From positions 744,001-808,000 of the forward strand of contig CAVQXJ010000013.1 of assembly GCA_963717745.1 (NCBI GenBank): a DNA stretch of 64,000 nucleotides, given 5' to 3'. Below, one piece after another: positions 43,819-53,518 of the stretch. The stretch's first letter is position 1; every line of letters starts with the position of its first letter. Below the pieces are notes generated by a model. It was not told the DNA's origin. It saw only the letters and a list, made by a program, of their open reading frames with translations, and did no database searches. This DNA is from JACCXG01 sp963717745 (GTDB lineage Bacteria > Acidobacteriota > Vicinamibacteria > Vicinamibacterales > 2-12-FULL-66-21). The position numbers and the translations under genes are program-made.

Positions 43819-45474
43819 CTAGGCGGCTCGGCCGCCGGAACCGCGCATCTTGGTGAGCGCTTTCGCCTCGATTTGCCGAACCCGCTCACGGGTGATGAAC
43901 AGGCGGCGGCCCACTTCCTCGAGCGTGTGCTCGCGATCGGTGCCGAGCCCGTACCGGAGCCGCATCACTTCCTTCTCGCGATCCGTCAGCGGCGCCATCG
44001 CGCGCTCGACTTCGACCGCCATCTGATTGCGCATGGCGGCTTCTTCGGGAGTCTGCGCGGTGGAGTCCTTCACCAGGTCGCCGAGCCGGGTCTCCTCGTC
44101 TTCGCCGACCGGCGCCTCGAGGGAGGTGGGGGACTTCGAGGCTTCGAGCAGCAGTTGGACCTTGCCGACCGGCAGCTCCATGCGGGCGGCGAGCTCCTCG
44201 GGCGTCGGTTCGCGATCGAGCTCGGTCGCCAGCGCGCGGCGCTCGCGGGTGAGGCGGTTCAGGGATTCGATGACATGCACCGGCAGGCGGATGGTCCGGC
44301 CGTAGTCGGCGACCGCCCGGCCCACGGCCTGCCGCACCCACCACGTCGCATACGTCGAGAACTTGAACCCGCGCCGGAACTGGAACCGGTCGACCGCCTT
44401 CATCAGTCCGATGTTGCCTTCCTGAATCAGGTCGAGCAGCGACAGCCCGCGGTTCGAGTAGCGTTTGGCAATCGACACCACCAGCCGGAGGTTGGCTTCG
44501 AGCAGTTCGCGCTTGGCCTCGCGAATGACTTCCTCCTGCTGGCGCACGCGCGCGGCGATTTCGCAGAACCGGCGCCGCGGCAGCCCGGTGCGCTGCTCCA
44601 GCTCGTGCCGGGCCGCGGTCCGCGCCGGCCGCGGCACCTGCTCCAGGGCATCGAACTGGGCATTCTTCTCGCGCAGCTTGTTGGTGATGTCCTCGACCAG
44701 CGAGGGCCGCAGCGGCAGCTCGCGCAGGATGTTGCCGATCACCAGGTCGGCGGCCTCGATCTCCTTGCGGTAGCCCGCCCGCGAGGCGGTGGTCGACCGC
44801 TTGTCCTCGCACTTGCGCAGGCAGGCGTCGACCTTCTGGCGGGCCTGCCGGATCCGCTCGAAGGCCTTGAGCACCGGGGTGATGCGATCCTGTTTCAGCT
44901 CGCCGCCGTCCTGCAGCAGGATCAGCTCGGCGGCGGGCGCGCCTTTCCGGACCTCGTCTGCCAGTGCCAGCAGGGTCCGCACCGCACAGGGAATCATGCC
45001 GAGCATGGCCTGCAGCTCGCCGCGCGCCTTCTCGATGCGCTCGCCGATTTCCTGCTCTTCCTTCGCCTTGAGCAGCTTGCGTTTGCCGACGTGTTTCAGG
45101 TACACGCGAACCAGATCGAGGTCTTCGCGCGACGTGCCCGGGGGCGGTGCGGCGTCCTCCTCCTCGTCTTCACTCTTGGCCTCGCTCCGCAGCGGCTCGT
45201 CGCCGTCCTCGGCCATGATCTGATCTTCGAACGCTTCGGGGTCGTCTTCCTCGACGAGCTGACGCGGTGGCAGCACCACGGCCTCGTCGGTGTCATCGGA
45301 TGGAACGATCCCGAACTCGTGCGCGCGCTGACGCCAGTCGAGGACATGAGCGTTGCGATCCGGCTGGGTCCAGTCGATCAGTGAATCGGAATCGGAATCG
45401 GGACGGGCGCCTCGCCGCCGAGGGCCTGGTTTCGGTGCAGAAGGCCGCGGGGGTGCGGCTGGTCTGGGAGCCAT
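43819..45474 (-). CDS. RNA polymerase sigma-70 factor, RpoD-like
   Basis: 551 residues from ATG 45474 (an earlier TTG is possible). N-terminal 1-105 is acidic and disordered. Region 1.2 (DLVRVYLKHVGKRKLL) precedes a long non-conserved region. Region 2 is NLRLVVSIAKRYSNRGL ... LIQEGNIGLMKAVDRF and FKFSTYATWWVRQAVGRAVA. Regions 3 and 4 end with RERVRQIEAKALTKMRG. Substitutions such as AVGRAVADYGRTIRLP and the missing usual RpoD C-terminal tail suggest a group-2 factor or a divergent primary sigma. No region 1.1 seen. Confidence 0.9.
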   Translation of the reverse strand: MAPRPAAPPRPSAPKPGPRRRGARPDSDSDSLIDWTQPDRNAHVLDWRQRAHEFGIVPSDDTDEAVVLPPRQLVEEDDPEAFEDQIMAEDGDEPLRSEAKSEDEEEDAAPPPGTSREDLDLVRVYLKHVGKRKLLKAKEEQEIGERIEKARGELQAMLGMIPCAVRTLLALADEVRKGAPAAELILLQDGGELKQDRITPVLKAFERIRQARQKVDACLRKCEDKRSTTASRAGYRKEIEAADLVIGNILRELPLRPSLVEDITNKLREKNAQFDALEQVPRPARTAARHELEQRTGLPRRRFCEIAARVRQQEEVIREAKRELLEANLRLVVSIAKRYSNRGLSLLDLIQEGNIGLMKAVDRFQFRRGFKFSTYATWWVRQAVGRAVADYGRTIRLPVHVIESLNRLTRERRALATELDREPTPEELAARMELPVGKVQLLLEASKSPTSLEAPVGEDEETRLGDLVKDSTAQTPEEAAMRNQMAVEVERAMAPLTDREKEVMRLRYGLGTDREHTLEEVGRRLFITRERVRQIEAKALTKMRGSGGRAA

Positions 45475-45708
45475 AACAGCAGGGTATTGCAAGTCGGCTG
45501 CCCAGTGTACGTGATATGCTCTCGGCCGATAGGTGGAAGGCAGCTCCTGCCGTAGCCCGCGTGCCGCGCCGAAACGACGTCCTCCAGACCCTCATTTCCC
45601 CGCAACGTAGACTGCTGAGCCTCGCCCGCTCCATCTCCGATCCGCAAGGGCGGATCACCAACCCCGTCAGCAGCTCCGTCAGCGGAGCAGAAGTGAGAAC
45701 AGTCAGCA
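45475..45708. promoter_or_regulatory. Divergent gap between sigma factor and RRM gene
   Basis: 234 bases that must hold promoters for both genes. A short hairpin (gtcagcagctccgtcagcgg with neighbouring complement) lies near 45665. No firm boxes could be assigned. Confidence 0.35.
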
Positions 45709-46041
45709 ATGGGTAGAAAACTTTACGTGGGCAACCTCCCCTACAGCGCGGGAGAGCAGGATCTGGAGCAGTTGTTTGCCGGCTGCGGCACCGTCGAGAG
45801 CGTGAAGATCATGCGGGACATGGCCACCGGGCGCGCACGGGGCTTCGGGTTCGTCGAAATGGCCACCGACGAAGAAGCGCAGAAAGCGATCGAGCAGCTG
45901 CACGATCACAGCTTCGGCGGCCGCAACCTGACCGTGAACGAGGCGAAGCCGATGCCGGCCCGTTCGGGCGGCGGCGGTGGCGGGTTCGGCGGCGGCGGTG
46001 GCGGCCGTGGCGGCGGCGGACGGCGGGAGCCGCGCTGGTAG
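45709..46041 (+). CDS. RRM-type RNA-binding protein with Gly-rich tail
   Basis: 110 residues. One RRM with RNP2 LYVGNL (5-10) and RNP1 RGFGFVEM (44-51). The last 28 residues are Gly-rich with Arg (GGGGFGGGGGGRGGGGRREP). Bacterial proteins of this build are often cold-induced and chaperone single-stranded RNA. Confidence 0.92.
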   Translation: MGRKLYVGNLPYSAGEQDLEQLFAGCGTVESVKIMRDMATGRARGFGFVEMATDEEAQKAIEQLHDHSFGGRNLTVNEAKPMPARSGGGGGGFGGGGGGRGGGGRREPRW

Positions 46042-46079
46042 CAGCAACGGGCGGCATCGAACGGGGTGCCGCCCGCACA

Positions 46080-46735
46080 CAATCGCTCATCCCTGATCGC
46101 TGATCCCGAATCTCTCATCCCCATCCCGAATCCCTCACCGAATCCCACATCGAATCCCCAATCGGCTGATCGCCTGTCGGCGATCGAATCGCGAGGTCAT
46201 CTCCTGATCGGCATGAGCGCTGCTCGCTCGCGCGAGCATGGCTCACAAACTCGAGGAATTGCCCGTCTATCCGAAGGTGATGGCCTTTTCGGTAGCAGTT
46301 TCGGCCATCATCGCTCGCCCTGCCTTTCGTAGAAATCGCAAACTCCACGACCAAATCGCCGAAGCTGACGCATCGATTCGGGCGAACATCGCCGAGGGGT
46401 TCGAACAGTCGACAGACGCCCATGTGGCCAAGTTCCTGTACACGGCGAAGGGCTCGGTCGCAGAGGTCGTAGCACGGCTGCGGAGCGCGCAGCGCGCCGG
46501 CTTGATTGGGCCCGACGAATGCTCTCGGTGTGCGGCGATGGGGCGACGAGATTGGCCGGATGCTCGGCGGCTGGATCACGTATCTGGCGCGCTGCGACTG
46601 GAAGGACAGCGGTCGATTCAAGGGAGTAGGCGCTGAAGGACGATAGGCCGGCGAAAGCGAGCGATGAGGGATTAGGATTAGCGATTGGTGATTGGGATTT
46701 GTGATCCAGGATTAACGATGAGCGATGAGCGATTG
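46080..46735. mobile_element. Candidate small element: four-helix-bundle gene between terminal inverted repeats
   Basis: The outer 12 bases are perfect inverted repeats: caatcgctcatc (46080-46091) and gatgagcgattg (46724-46735). Inside them, about 80 bases on each side repeat the words gaatccc/ctcatcc/gctgatc and their complements. Between the arms lies one gene (46238-46646). No target-site duplication is obvious. Mobility is inferred from this layout only. Confidence 0.45.
46238..46646 (+). CDS. Four-helix-bundle protein (23S rRNA intervening-sequence family), +1 frameshift near 46541
   Basis: Starts MAHKLEELPVYPKVMAFSV. The family core ADASIRANIAEGFEQSTDAH and FLYTAKGSVAEVVARL is clear. 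After GPDECS the frame shifts at gatggggcg. One extra G explains it, and the +1 frame reads MGDEIGRMLGGWITYLARCD to TAG at 46646, completing helix 4. Intact length about 135 residues. Proteins of this family are found in rRNA intervening sequences and as accessories of retroelements; their role is not known. Flanked by inverted repeats. Confidence 0.75.
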
Positions 46736-46743
46736 AGTCCCTG

Positions 46744-48258
46744 ATGCCGAGTCGAGCGCTGGTCACCGTCGCTCTCGTGTTGTGGGCCCTGGTCCGGAGT
46801 GCCGCCGCCCAGAGTCCTCCCAACATCGTCGTCATATACGCCGACGATCTGGGCTACGGCGATGTGGGGGTCTACGGCGCGACGTCCATTCCCACGCCGA
46901 ACGTCGATCGCCTGGCGAGGGCCGGGCTGCGGTTCACCGACGCGCACTCCAGCGCCGCGACCTGCACGCCGTCGCGCTACGCGCTCTTGACCGGCGAGTA
47001 CGCGTTTCGCAAGCCCGGGACTGGCGTGCTCCCCGGCGACGCCGCGCTGGTGATCGAGCCGGGCCGGACCACGCTGGCCTCGATGCTGCGCGCCGCGGGC
47101 TACGCGACCGGCGTCGTGGGGAAGTGGCACCTCGGGCTCGGGCCGAAGGGCGGACCGGACTGGAACGGCGACATCACCCCGGGGCCTCTCGATATCGGCT
47201 TCGACGAGGCCTTCATCATGGCCGCCACCGGCGACCGGGTACCAACGGTCTACGTCGACAACCGTCGCGTCGCCGGCCTGGACCGCGCCGATCCGATTGC
47301 CGTGAGCTACGCCACTCCGTGGCCCGGCCTCCCGACCGGCAAGGCCAATCCGGAACTGCTGAAAGTCGTCCCCAGCCACGGACACGACCAGACGATCGTC
47401 AACGGGATCAGCCGGATTGGATACATGAAGGGTGGCGCGGCGGCGCTGTGGAAGGACGAAGACATGGCCGACGTCTTCACCGCGAAGGCGGTCCAGTTCG
47501 TCGAGCGTCAGCGGGCGCGTCCGTTCTTCCTCTTCTTTGCCTTGCACGATCCGCATGTGCCCCGCGTCCCGCACCCTCGGTTCGCCGGCAAGACGGCGCT
47601 CGGACCGCGCGGCGACGTCATCGTCGAGGCGGACTGGTCGGTCGGTGAGATCCTCGGCGCGCTCGACCGGCTGAAGCTCTCGAACAACACCATCGTGATC
47701 TTCACCAGCGACAACGGCCCGGTCGTGGACGACGGCTACCAGGACGACGCGGTGGCGAAGCTGGGGAGCCACGCCCCGTCGGGGCCGTTCCGAGGCGGCA
47801 AGTACAGCCACTTCGAAGGGGGCACGCGCGTGCCGTTCATCGTGCGGTGGCCGGCGCGGGTCAAGCCCGGCACGTCCGATGCGCTGGTCTCGCAAGTGGA
47901 TTTCCTCGCGTCGTTCGCGTCGTTCCTGAAGCGGCCGCTGACGGCTGGCGACGGTCCGGACAGCGTGGACGTGATGGGCGCCCTGCTCGGGACGTCACGC
48001 ATCGGCCGGACCGAGCTGATCGAGCAGGCCGGCGGCCAGGCGCTGCGAGTGGGGCAGTGGAAGTTCATCGAGGCCAGCAAGCGGCCGAAGATGAACGTGC
48101 AAACCAACACCGAACTGGGCAACGACGCGGTGCCGCAACTCTACGATCTGTCCCGCGATCCCGGCGAGCGGCAGAACCTCGCCGACGCGCATCCGGACAA
48201 GGTGAAGGAGATGCAGGCGCGGCTGGACGTCCTTCGAGGGCGACCCGGCGGCCGATGA
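46744..48258 (+). CDS. Secreted sulfatase (arylsulfatase-type)
   Basis: 504 residues. Signal peptide ends about 22 (AAAQ). Asp34-Asp35 begin the metal site in IYADDLGYGDVG. Cys74 in CTPSRYALLTGE is the CxPxR site that becomes formylglycine. GKWHLG and SDNGPVVDDG supply further ligands. Hydrolyses sulfate esters, perhaps of polysaccharides. Maturation needs a formylglycine-generating enzyme. Confidence 0.93.
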   Translation: MPSRALVTVALVLWALVRSAAAQSPPNIVVIYADDLGYGDVGVYGATSIPTPNVDRLARAGLRFTDAHSSAATCTPSRYALLTGEYAFRKPGTGVLPGDAALVIEPGRTTLASMLRAAGYATGVVGKWHLGLGPKGGPDWNGDITPGPLDIGFDEAFIMAATGDRVPTVYVDNRRVAGLDRADPIAVSYATPWPGLPTGKANPELLKVVPSHGHDQTIVNGISRIGYMKGGAAALWKDEDMADVFTAKAVQFVERQRARPFFLFFALHDPHVPRVPHPRFAGKTALGPRGDVIVEADWSVGEILGALDRLKLSNNTIVIFTSDNGPVVDDGYQDDAVAKLGSHAPSGPFRGGKYSHFEGGTRVPFIVRWPARVKPGTSDALVSQVDFLASFASFLKRPLTAGDGPDSVDVMGALLGTSRIGRTELIEQAGGQALRVGQWKFIEASKRPKMNVQTNTELGNDAVPQLYDLSRDPGERQNLADAHPDKVKEMQARLDVLRGRPGGR

Positions 48259-48301
48259 GGCAGGCTCTCTCAAGTATCGACCACGGCGGATCGAGAAATG
48301 A

Positions 48302-51019
48302 TTAGTCGGTTCTGAGAACTACGTTGGGATCCAATCGCGACGCGCGCCACGCGGGCAGCCAGCACGCGCCGGCCGCCACAAGAGTAATCGTCATGATCAC
48401 AGCCGCCAGCGTTGTGGGGTCCGTCGGCTGGACGCCGAACAGCACTGACGCAATCAGCCGATTCAGTCCAAGCGCGCCTGCGAGTCCTACGACGACACCG
48501 ATGATGGTGAGTTGGAGGCCCTGCTTCATCACCAGCGCGACCACGCTTGAACGGGCCGCGCCCAGCGCGATGCGGATGCCGATCTCACGCCGGCGCTCCG
48601 TCGCCATATAGGAGAGAACACCGTACGTGCCGACGGCCGCGAGAAGCAGCGCCAGCCCGGCGAACGCGCCCAGCAGCTGGGCCAAGAGCCTCGGCCGACG
48701 AATCGATTCCGCGAATACCGAGTCCATGTCGCGGAGCCGCACGACGGGAACGGCGGGGTCCACTTCCCGCACGAGTCGCTCGAGCGTCCGTGACAGGGCG
48801 GCCGGCGGCAGGCTCGTCCGCAGTACCACGTTCATCGTCGGCGCAGCCATCGCAAGCTGGTCGAGGGATACGTAGAGCTCGGTTCCCGTCTCTTTCTCGA
48901 CCCCGCCCTGCTTGACGTCCTTGGCCACTCCAATCACCGTATGCCAGACGTCGCCGCCAAAGCCAACTGCCGCACTGAGGTTGGGCCGCACACGCTGCCC
49001 GATCGGATTACGCCCTTTCCAAATCCTGTTCGCCAGCGTTTCGTTGACGATGACGACCCGGCTTGGTGACGCCGCATCGGCGGGTTCGAAGCGGCGGCCG
49101 GCGACGATCGGCACGCCCATCGTTTCGAAATAGTCGCCCATGACGAACTGGTAGTAGTCGATGATCTCGACGGGACTGCCGTCGGAGGCGGTGTGGTTCT
49201 CGATACTGGTAGGGATCGCCTCTGGAGATCGATTCGGCGGGAGACCCGACATGACGGCGGCCTGCTGCACGCCGGGTGCAACGCGTAGTTTATCGAGAAG
49301 GCGTTGATACGCCGGAGCGCGCGTGTCAGGTTCGTATGGCTCTGCCAGCGTCATCGAGAAGGTCACCAGGCGCGACCGATCGAATCCCGCATCGACGCTC
49401 GTGAGGTTGTAGACCGTGCGGATCAGCAAACCCGCGCCGATGACGAGCATCACTGCCAGCGCCACTTCAGACACCACGAGCGCGCGGCGGATGTGATGGC
49501 GTCCAGCGCCGCTGGCCCCTCGATCGCCACCCTCCTTGAAGGTAGTCACGAGGTCGGTCATGTGTCCCTGCGCGACGGGCGCGAGGCCGAAGAGTACGCC
49601 CGTCGCCATTGACACACCGAGCGCAAAGAGCAGGACGGACAGGTCGATGGCGATCTCACCCATCCGAGGCACGCTGGTGGGATAGGCCCGGATCAGCGAT
49701 TGGACGGCGACATGGGCGAGCACCACGCCGATCATGCCGCCGGCCACGCACAGCATCACGCCTTCGGTTATCGTCTGCCGGAGCAGCCGGCTTCGGTTGG
49801 CGCCGAGAGCCGCGCGCACCGCAAATTCACGACGGCGTGAGGCGGCACGAGCCATGAACAGGTTCGCGAGATTCGCGCACGCGATGAGCAGCACGAACCC
49901 GACCGCGACTTGCAATATCCAGATCGAGCGCCTGGCATCGCCGACAATCGCGTCCTGCACCGGCTGCATCTGCAGCGTGTGGTCTGCCGCGCGCGACGGA
50001 CGATTCGTGGGGACATGGCCCGACGAGCCGGTACGTTCGCCCCAGTTCTCGAGGAATGCGTTCAACTCTGCCTGCGCCGCCCGCGCCGTGACGCCGTCCT
50101 TCAGGCGCCCAACGACATGGAGGATGTGGAAGCCGCGGTTCTCACGAATCGCCGCCGGAAGTCCGAGAGGCAGCCAGATGGCCGTACGGTTGTCCATGAC
50201 ATCGACGCCGGATGGCATGATGCCAAGGATTTCGTGGAGCCGGCCCTCGACATTCACGGTTTGTCCAACCAGCGGTTGTCCTCCAAAGACGGTTTGCCAC
50301 AACTCGGACGAGAGAATCGCGAGCGGTGGCGCCAGCCCTCCGGCACGATTGGTTTCTTCCTCGCTGAAGAAGCGTCCCTGCGCCGGCTGCACGCCAAGCG
50401 TGTTGAGCAGACCGGCATCGACAGATATCGCCCGCACGCGCTGAGGCCGGTCGCCGGTCGTGAGATTGACCTCGCCGGTGGTGTAGGCCCCGCCCATGTT
50501 TCTGTACGCACCAACCGCCGCGAACGACTGATTGATCTGCCGGAACTCCTGGTACTCCCGCACCGAGAGCGGGTTCCGGGTCAATCCGAGCGTCGGAAAT
50601 TCCGTGGTCAGATACATCAACTGGTCCGGCCTGGGATAGTCGAGCGGACGCAGGATCACGCCGTTGACGATCGAGAAGATCGCCGTATTCGCGCCGATCC
50701 CCAGTGCCAGCGTCAGAAGCGCGACCGCCGTGAACACGGGAGTGCGCCGAAGCGTGCGCAGCCCATGGCTCAGGTCGCGCGTCAGGTCGTGCAGCCACGG
50801 CAGGCCCCGCTGATCCCGGAGCGCGTCCATGGCCTGCGAAGCGCCTCCTGCCTCAATCCGCGCGGCGCGCGTGGCATCGTCGGGGTCGAGACCACGACGT
50901 CGGGCGTCCTCTGCGGCCATTTCCATGTGCAACTGGATTTCGTGCTTGAGATCGGCATCGCGCCGGCCTTGAAGCAGCGTTCCCTGAAGACGGTGCATCC
51001 ATTCGCGAACGATGCGCAT
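48302..51019 (-). CDS. ADOP-family permease with N-terminal extension
   Basis: 905 residues from ATG 51019, preceded by GGGGAG. The first ~90 residues (MHRLQGTLLQGRRDADLKHE and following) form the helical extension typical of ADOPs that are paired with PadR regulators. Then helix FTAVALLTLALGIGANTAI, MacB core, FtsX block, repeated second half ending WLPAWRASRLDPNVVLRTD. No ATPase gene adjacent. A truncated padR remnant precedes it. Confidence 0.9.
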   Translation of the reverse strand: MRIVREWMHRLQGTLLQGRRDADLKHEIQLHMEMAAEDARRRGLDPDDATRAARIEAGGASQAMDALRDQRGLPWLHDLTRDLSHGLRTLRRTPVFTAVALLTLALGIGANTAIFSIVNGVILRPLDYPRPDQLMYLTTEFPTLGLTRNPLSVREYQEFRQINQSFAAVGAYRNMGGAYTTGEVNLTTGDRPQRVRAISVDAGLLNTLGVQPAQGRFFSEEETNRAGGLAPPLAILSSELWQTVFGGQPLVGQTVNVEGRLHEILGIMPSGVDVMDNRTAIWLPLGLPAAIRENRGFHILHVVGRLKDGVTARAAQAELNAFLENWGERTGSSGHVPTNRPSRAADHTLQMQPVQDAIVGDARRSIWILQVAVGFVLLIACANLANLFMARAASRRREFAVRAALGANRSRLLRQTITEGVMLCVAGGMIGVVLAHVAVQSLIRAYPTSVPRMGEIAIDLSVLLFALGVSMATGVLFGLAPVAQGHMTDLVTTFKEGGDRGASGAGRHHIRRALVVSEVALAVMLVIGAGLLIRTVYNLTSVDAGFDRSRLVTFSMTLAEPYEPDTRAPAYQRLLDKLRVAPGVQQAAVMSGLPPNRSPEAIPTSIENHTASDGSPVEIIDYYQFVMGDYFETMGVPIVAGRRFEPADAASPSRVVIVNETLANRIWKGRNPIGQRVRPNLSAAVGFGGDVWHTVIGVAKDVKQGGVEKETGTELYVSLDQLAMAAPTMNVVLRTSLPPAALSRTLERLVREVDPAVPVVRLRDMDSVFAESIRRPRLLAQLLGAFAGLALLLAAVGTYGVLSYMATERRREIGIRIALGAARSSVVALVMKQGLQLTIIGVVVGLAGALGLNRLIASVLFGVQPTDPTTLAAVIMTITLVAAGACWLPAWRASRLDPNVVLRTD

Positions 51020-51033
51020 GCGATCTCCCCGCC

Positions 51034-51117
51034 TCACGCGTCGCCGCGCAGCAGCGTGCGGATCAGGTCGGGCGTGCCCTGCAGCACATCAGCCCTGGAT
51101 CGGCGTTCATTAGACAC
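51034..51117 (-). pseudogene. Truncated PadR-family regulator remnant
   Basis: A 27-residue frame from GTG 51117 reads MSNERRSRADVLQGTPDLIR then TLLRGDA and stops. The segment DVLQGTPDL matches the conserved PadR opening (DLLQGTLDLLIL), but the rest of the winged helix is gone. The stop lies just before the ADOP start. An internal deletion most likely removed the regulator, leaving its start and its junction with the permease gene. Confidence 0.6.
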
Positions 51118-51189
51118 GCCAATAGAATGTCACGAACACCATTCGAACATCAAATGAGATTACGAACGGCTTCAGAGTGCCCGTGTTGC

Positions 51190-53412
51190 TCACGATAAGT
51201 CGATGGCCACGACCTCGTGAATCTCGACGGTTGGCACCGTGATGGTGAGCACTCCGGCTGCCTCCCGGGTCCGCACCGTCGATCCGGCGGTCAGGAGCTG
51301 GACTTTCTTTGCCCGCGCGCCTTCGGGGAGGCGGACCCGCACCGTCAGCGGTCCTACCGGGATGGCTTCTCGCAGCGGTCCCTTCATCATCATCGGGTTC
51401 GTGAGGTTCACGAGGTGCACCGTCATCGAATCGCGCTGCCGCCAGACGGTCACGTCGATCACCCCTCGGCCGTCGACTTCGACCGGCGGCGGCTCGTTGG
51501 TGGTCCACTCGATGATGTTGCGCAGCAGCCGGCCGTGGTCCGGCGACATCACGTCCCAGAACGTGCGGTCGATGTCCCAGGGCACGTACGCCACGCGACT
51601 TCGGCCGAGGTCGCGCAGATAGAGCTCCCGCGTGTCGGTCTTCGGCACTCGCGGGTAGACGTCCTCCATCGGCAGGTCCGGATACGACGGAATCAGGGTC
51701 AAGGGTGACGGGAACGGCTGGGTGGGGCGCACCTCGATCCTGTACACGCCGTTGATGATGCGCGGCGCGTCTTCCAGTCCTCGCAGCACCGGATGCAGCG
51801 CCGTCGCGCCGGGCGCTCGATCCAGGCTCAGATAGGAGTTCTGCATCGGCCCTTCGTGCCGGCCGCCGAACGACACGCCGAAGACGTCGGCGAGGCCGAA
51901 GTCGGGACGGCGCTGGCCGAATTCGTCGAACAGCGAGCTGGCGAAGGTCGCGACCAGGCTGCCACCGCGCTGCACGTAGTCGCGGATCGCCGAGCACTGC
52001 GCGTCTGACAGCGCGGCGGCGTCCGCGAGCACCAGTACCTTGAACCGGTCGAGCCGATCGGCGGTCAGAAAGGCCTCGTGCACCAGTTCGAACGGCAGCC
52101 GGGCCTCGAGCAGCCCGTGATACATCCCGAGCACGTGATCCTCGGCACGGTCGCCGGCCGCCATGCCGCGGTGATAGCGCGCCGTCTGCTCCGAAAAGAG
52201 CAGCCCGATCCGCGCCAGCGGCGCCTCGTTGCGAAGGTAGCGCTCGTGGCGGTAGTGCCAGTCGTAGATGCGCTCGACCACCGGCAGCCAGCGGCGGTCG
52301 TAGAGCACGCCGGAGAACTTCGTCACCCACGGCCGCATTCCGTTCGCGGTGCCCTCGGCGACCCACAGCTCGATCTCCGGAGCGCTCTGCACCGAGTCCT
52401 TCCAGCGATACGGCTCTTCGACGCCGACGCTGAAGATTCCCCCGATCGGCCGGCGGCCCATGACCGCGCGGTATTCCTTGGCGCGGCGCCCATTGTTCCA
52501 GGGCGGCGTCAATCCGCGCCGCGCCTGGTTGTCGGTGAACTGAATCGCCGCCAGCTCACCGGCCGATTTCATGGTCGGCGGACCGTTGGGGATGAAGCGT
52601 GCCTCGGCGTTCACCGCCCGCACCGTGGCGTCCCATCGCTGCCACAGCTCGATCAACCGTGCGATCCGCCACTCCTGGTATTGCCGGTCAATCGGTTTGC
52701 CGGTGTCGCCGATTCTGGGCACTTCCAGGCCGGTCGCGGCCTTGAAGTTCTTCTGGCAGTGGACGCAGTAGCACGTGCCCGCCTGAGGTGCCCATCGGTT
52801 GGCGAAGATGCCGTCGACCCGGTAGTTGGTGACGATCTCCCGATGCACCTGGTCCATGAACTCGAAGTTGTAGGGACCGAGCGCGCACGTCACCCAGAGC
52901 GCCGGGTTGGCCCAGTGCCGCACCGGCTCCCCCTTGCCATCGACGGCAATCCAGTCCGGATGCGCCTTCCGCACCTCGTCTCGGACCGCATGCGGATCGG
53001 TCCGGGCCACGACGTTCATCTTCAGATCCCGGCACCCCGCGACCAGCGCCCCGAACGGATCGCTGGCGCCGAGCCAGTCGCTGCGGTGGTGCAGCGGCAC
53101 TTCGGTCGGGTAGTAGGCGACAATGCCGCCGGCGCTGAGCGTGGCCGCATCGGCGTGGAGCCGCCGGAAGTAGTCGAGCCAGAACTTCGGATCGAACCGG
53201 CCCGGATCGTTCTCGACCAGCGTCAACTGCACCCACCGCATGGGCCGATCGAACCAGCCCGCCGGCACCTCGAACGCGCCGGTCGCGGGCGCTTGCGCGG
53301 ACGTCAGGTGGAGGGCGGGGCCTTCAGGCCCCGCCAACGCGCTGCCCACGCTCAACAGTGTTCCGGCGGCGGTGGTCTGCAGGAAATCGCGGCGGCTGAT
53401 TGGTTCCGACAT
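51190..53412 (-). CDS. Tat-exported glycoside-hydrolase-like protein with beta-galactosidase trimerisation-type domain
   Basis: 740 residues from ATG 53412. Tat signal SRRDFLQTTAAGTLLSVGSA. A TIM-barrel-like part follows (WVQLTLVENDPGRFDPKFWL; DGIFANRWAPQAGTCYCVHC with a Cys pair). Around 455-590 a GATase-like region appears (FKVLVLADAAALSDAQCSAI, YVQRGGSLVATF), as in GH42 trimerisation domains, then a beta domain. Related to uncharacterised families near GH42. Substrate unknown. Confidence 0.75.
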   Translation of the reverse strand: MSEPISRRDFLQTTAAGTLLSVGSALAGPEGPALHLTSAQAPATGAFEVPAGWFDRPMRWVQLTLVENDPGRFDPKFWLDYFRRLHADAATLSAGGIVAYYPTEVPLHHRSDWLGASDPFGALVAGCRDLKMNVVARTDPHAVRDEVRKAHPDWIAVDGKGEPVRHWANPALWVTCALGPYNFEFMDQVHREIVTNYRVDGIFANRWAPQAGTCYCVHCQKNFKAATGLEVPRIGDTGKPIDRQYQEWRIARLIELWQRWDATVRAVNAEARFIPNGPPTMKSAGELAAIQFTDNQARRGLTPPWNNGRRAKEYRAVMGRRPIGGIFSVGVEEPYRWKDSVQSAPEIELWVAEGTANGMRPWVTKFSGVLYDRRWLPVVERIYDWHYRHERYLRNEAPLARIGLLFSEQTARYHRGMAAGDRAEDHVLGMYHGLLEARLPFELVHEAFLTADRLDRFKVLVLADAAALSDAQCSAIRDYVQRGGSLVATFASSLFDEFGQRRPDFGLADVFGVSFGGRHEGPMQNSYLSLDRAPGATALHPVLRGLEDAPRIINGVYRIEVRPTQPFPSPLTLIPSYPDLPMEDVYPRVPKTDTRELYLRDLGRSRVAYVPWDIDRTFWDVMSPDHGRLLRNIIEWTTNEPPPVEVDGRGVIDVTVWRQRDSMTVHLVNLTNPMMMKGPLREAIPVGPLTVRVRLPEGARAKKVQLLTAGSTVRTREAAGVLTITVPTVEIHEVVAIDLS

Positions 53413-53518
53413 GAGGCGCCCTCTGTGTGGCCGGACCATAACACGGCTCGGGCCGGTCGCCGGCGGGGCCGGCCTGATTTCGCGCCGCGGCATGCCCGGG
53501 TTCATAATACGCAGGACC

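Noticed and set aside
43873..45384. Plus-strand open frame of 503 codons over the sigma factor
   Set aside because: Antisense to a clear sigma-70 gene; composition is that of a GC-rich shadow.
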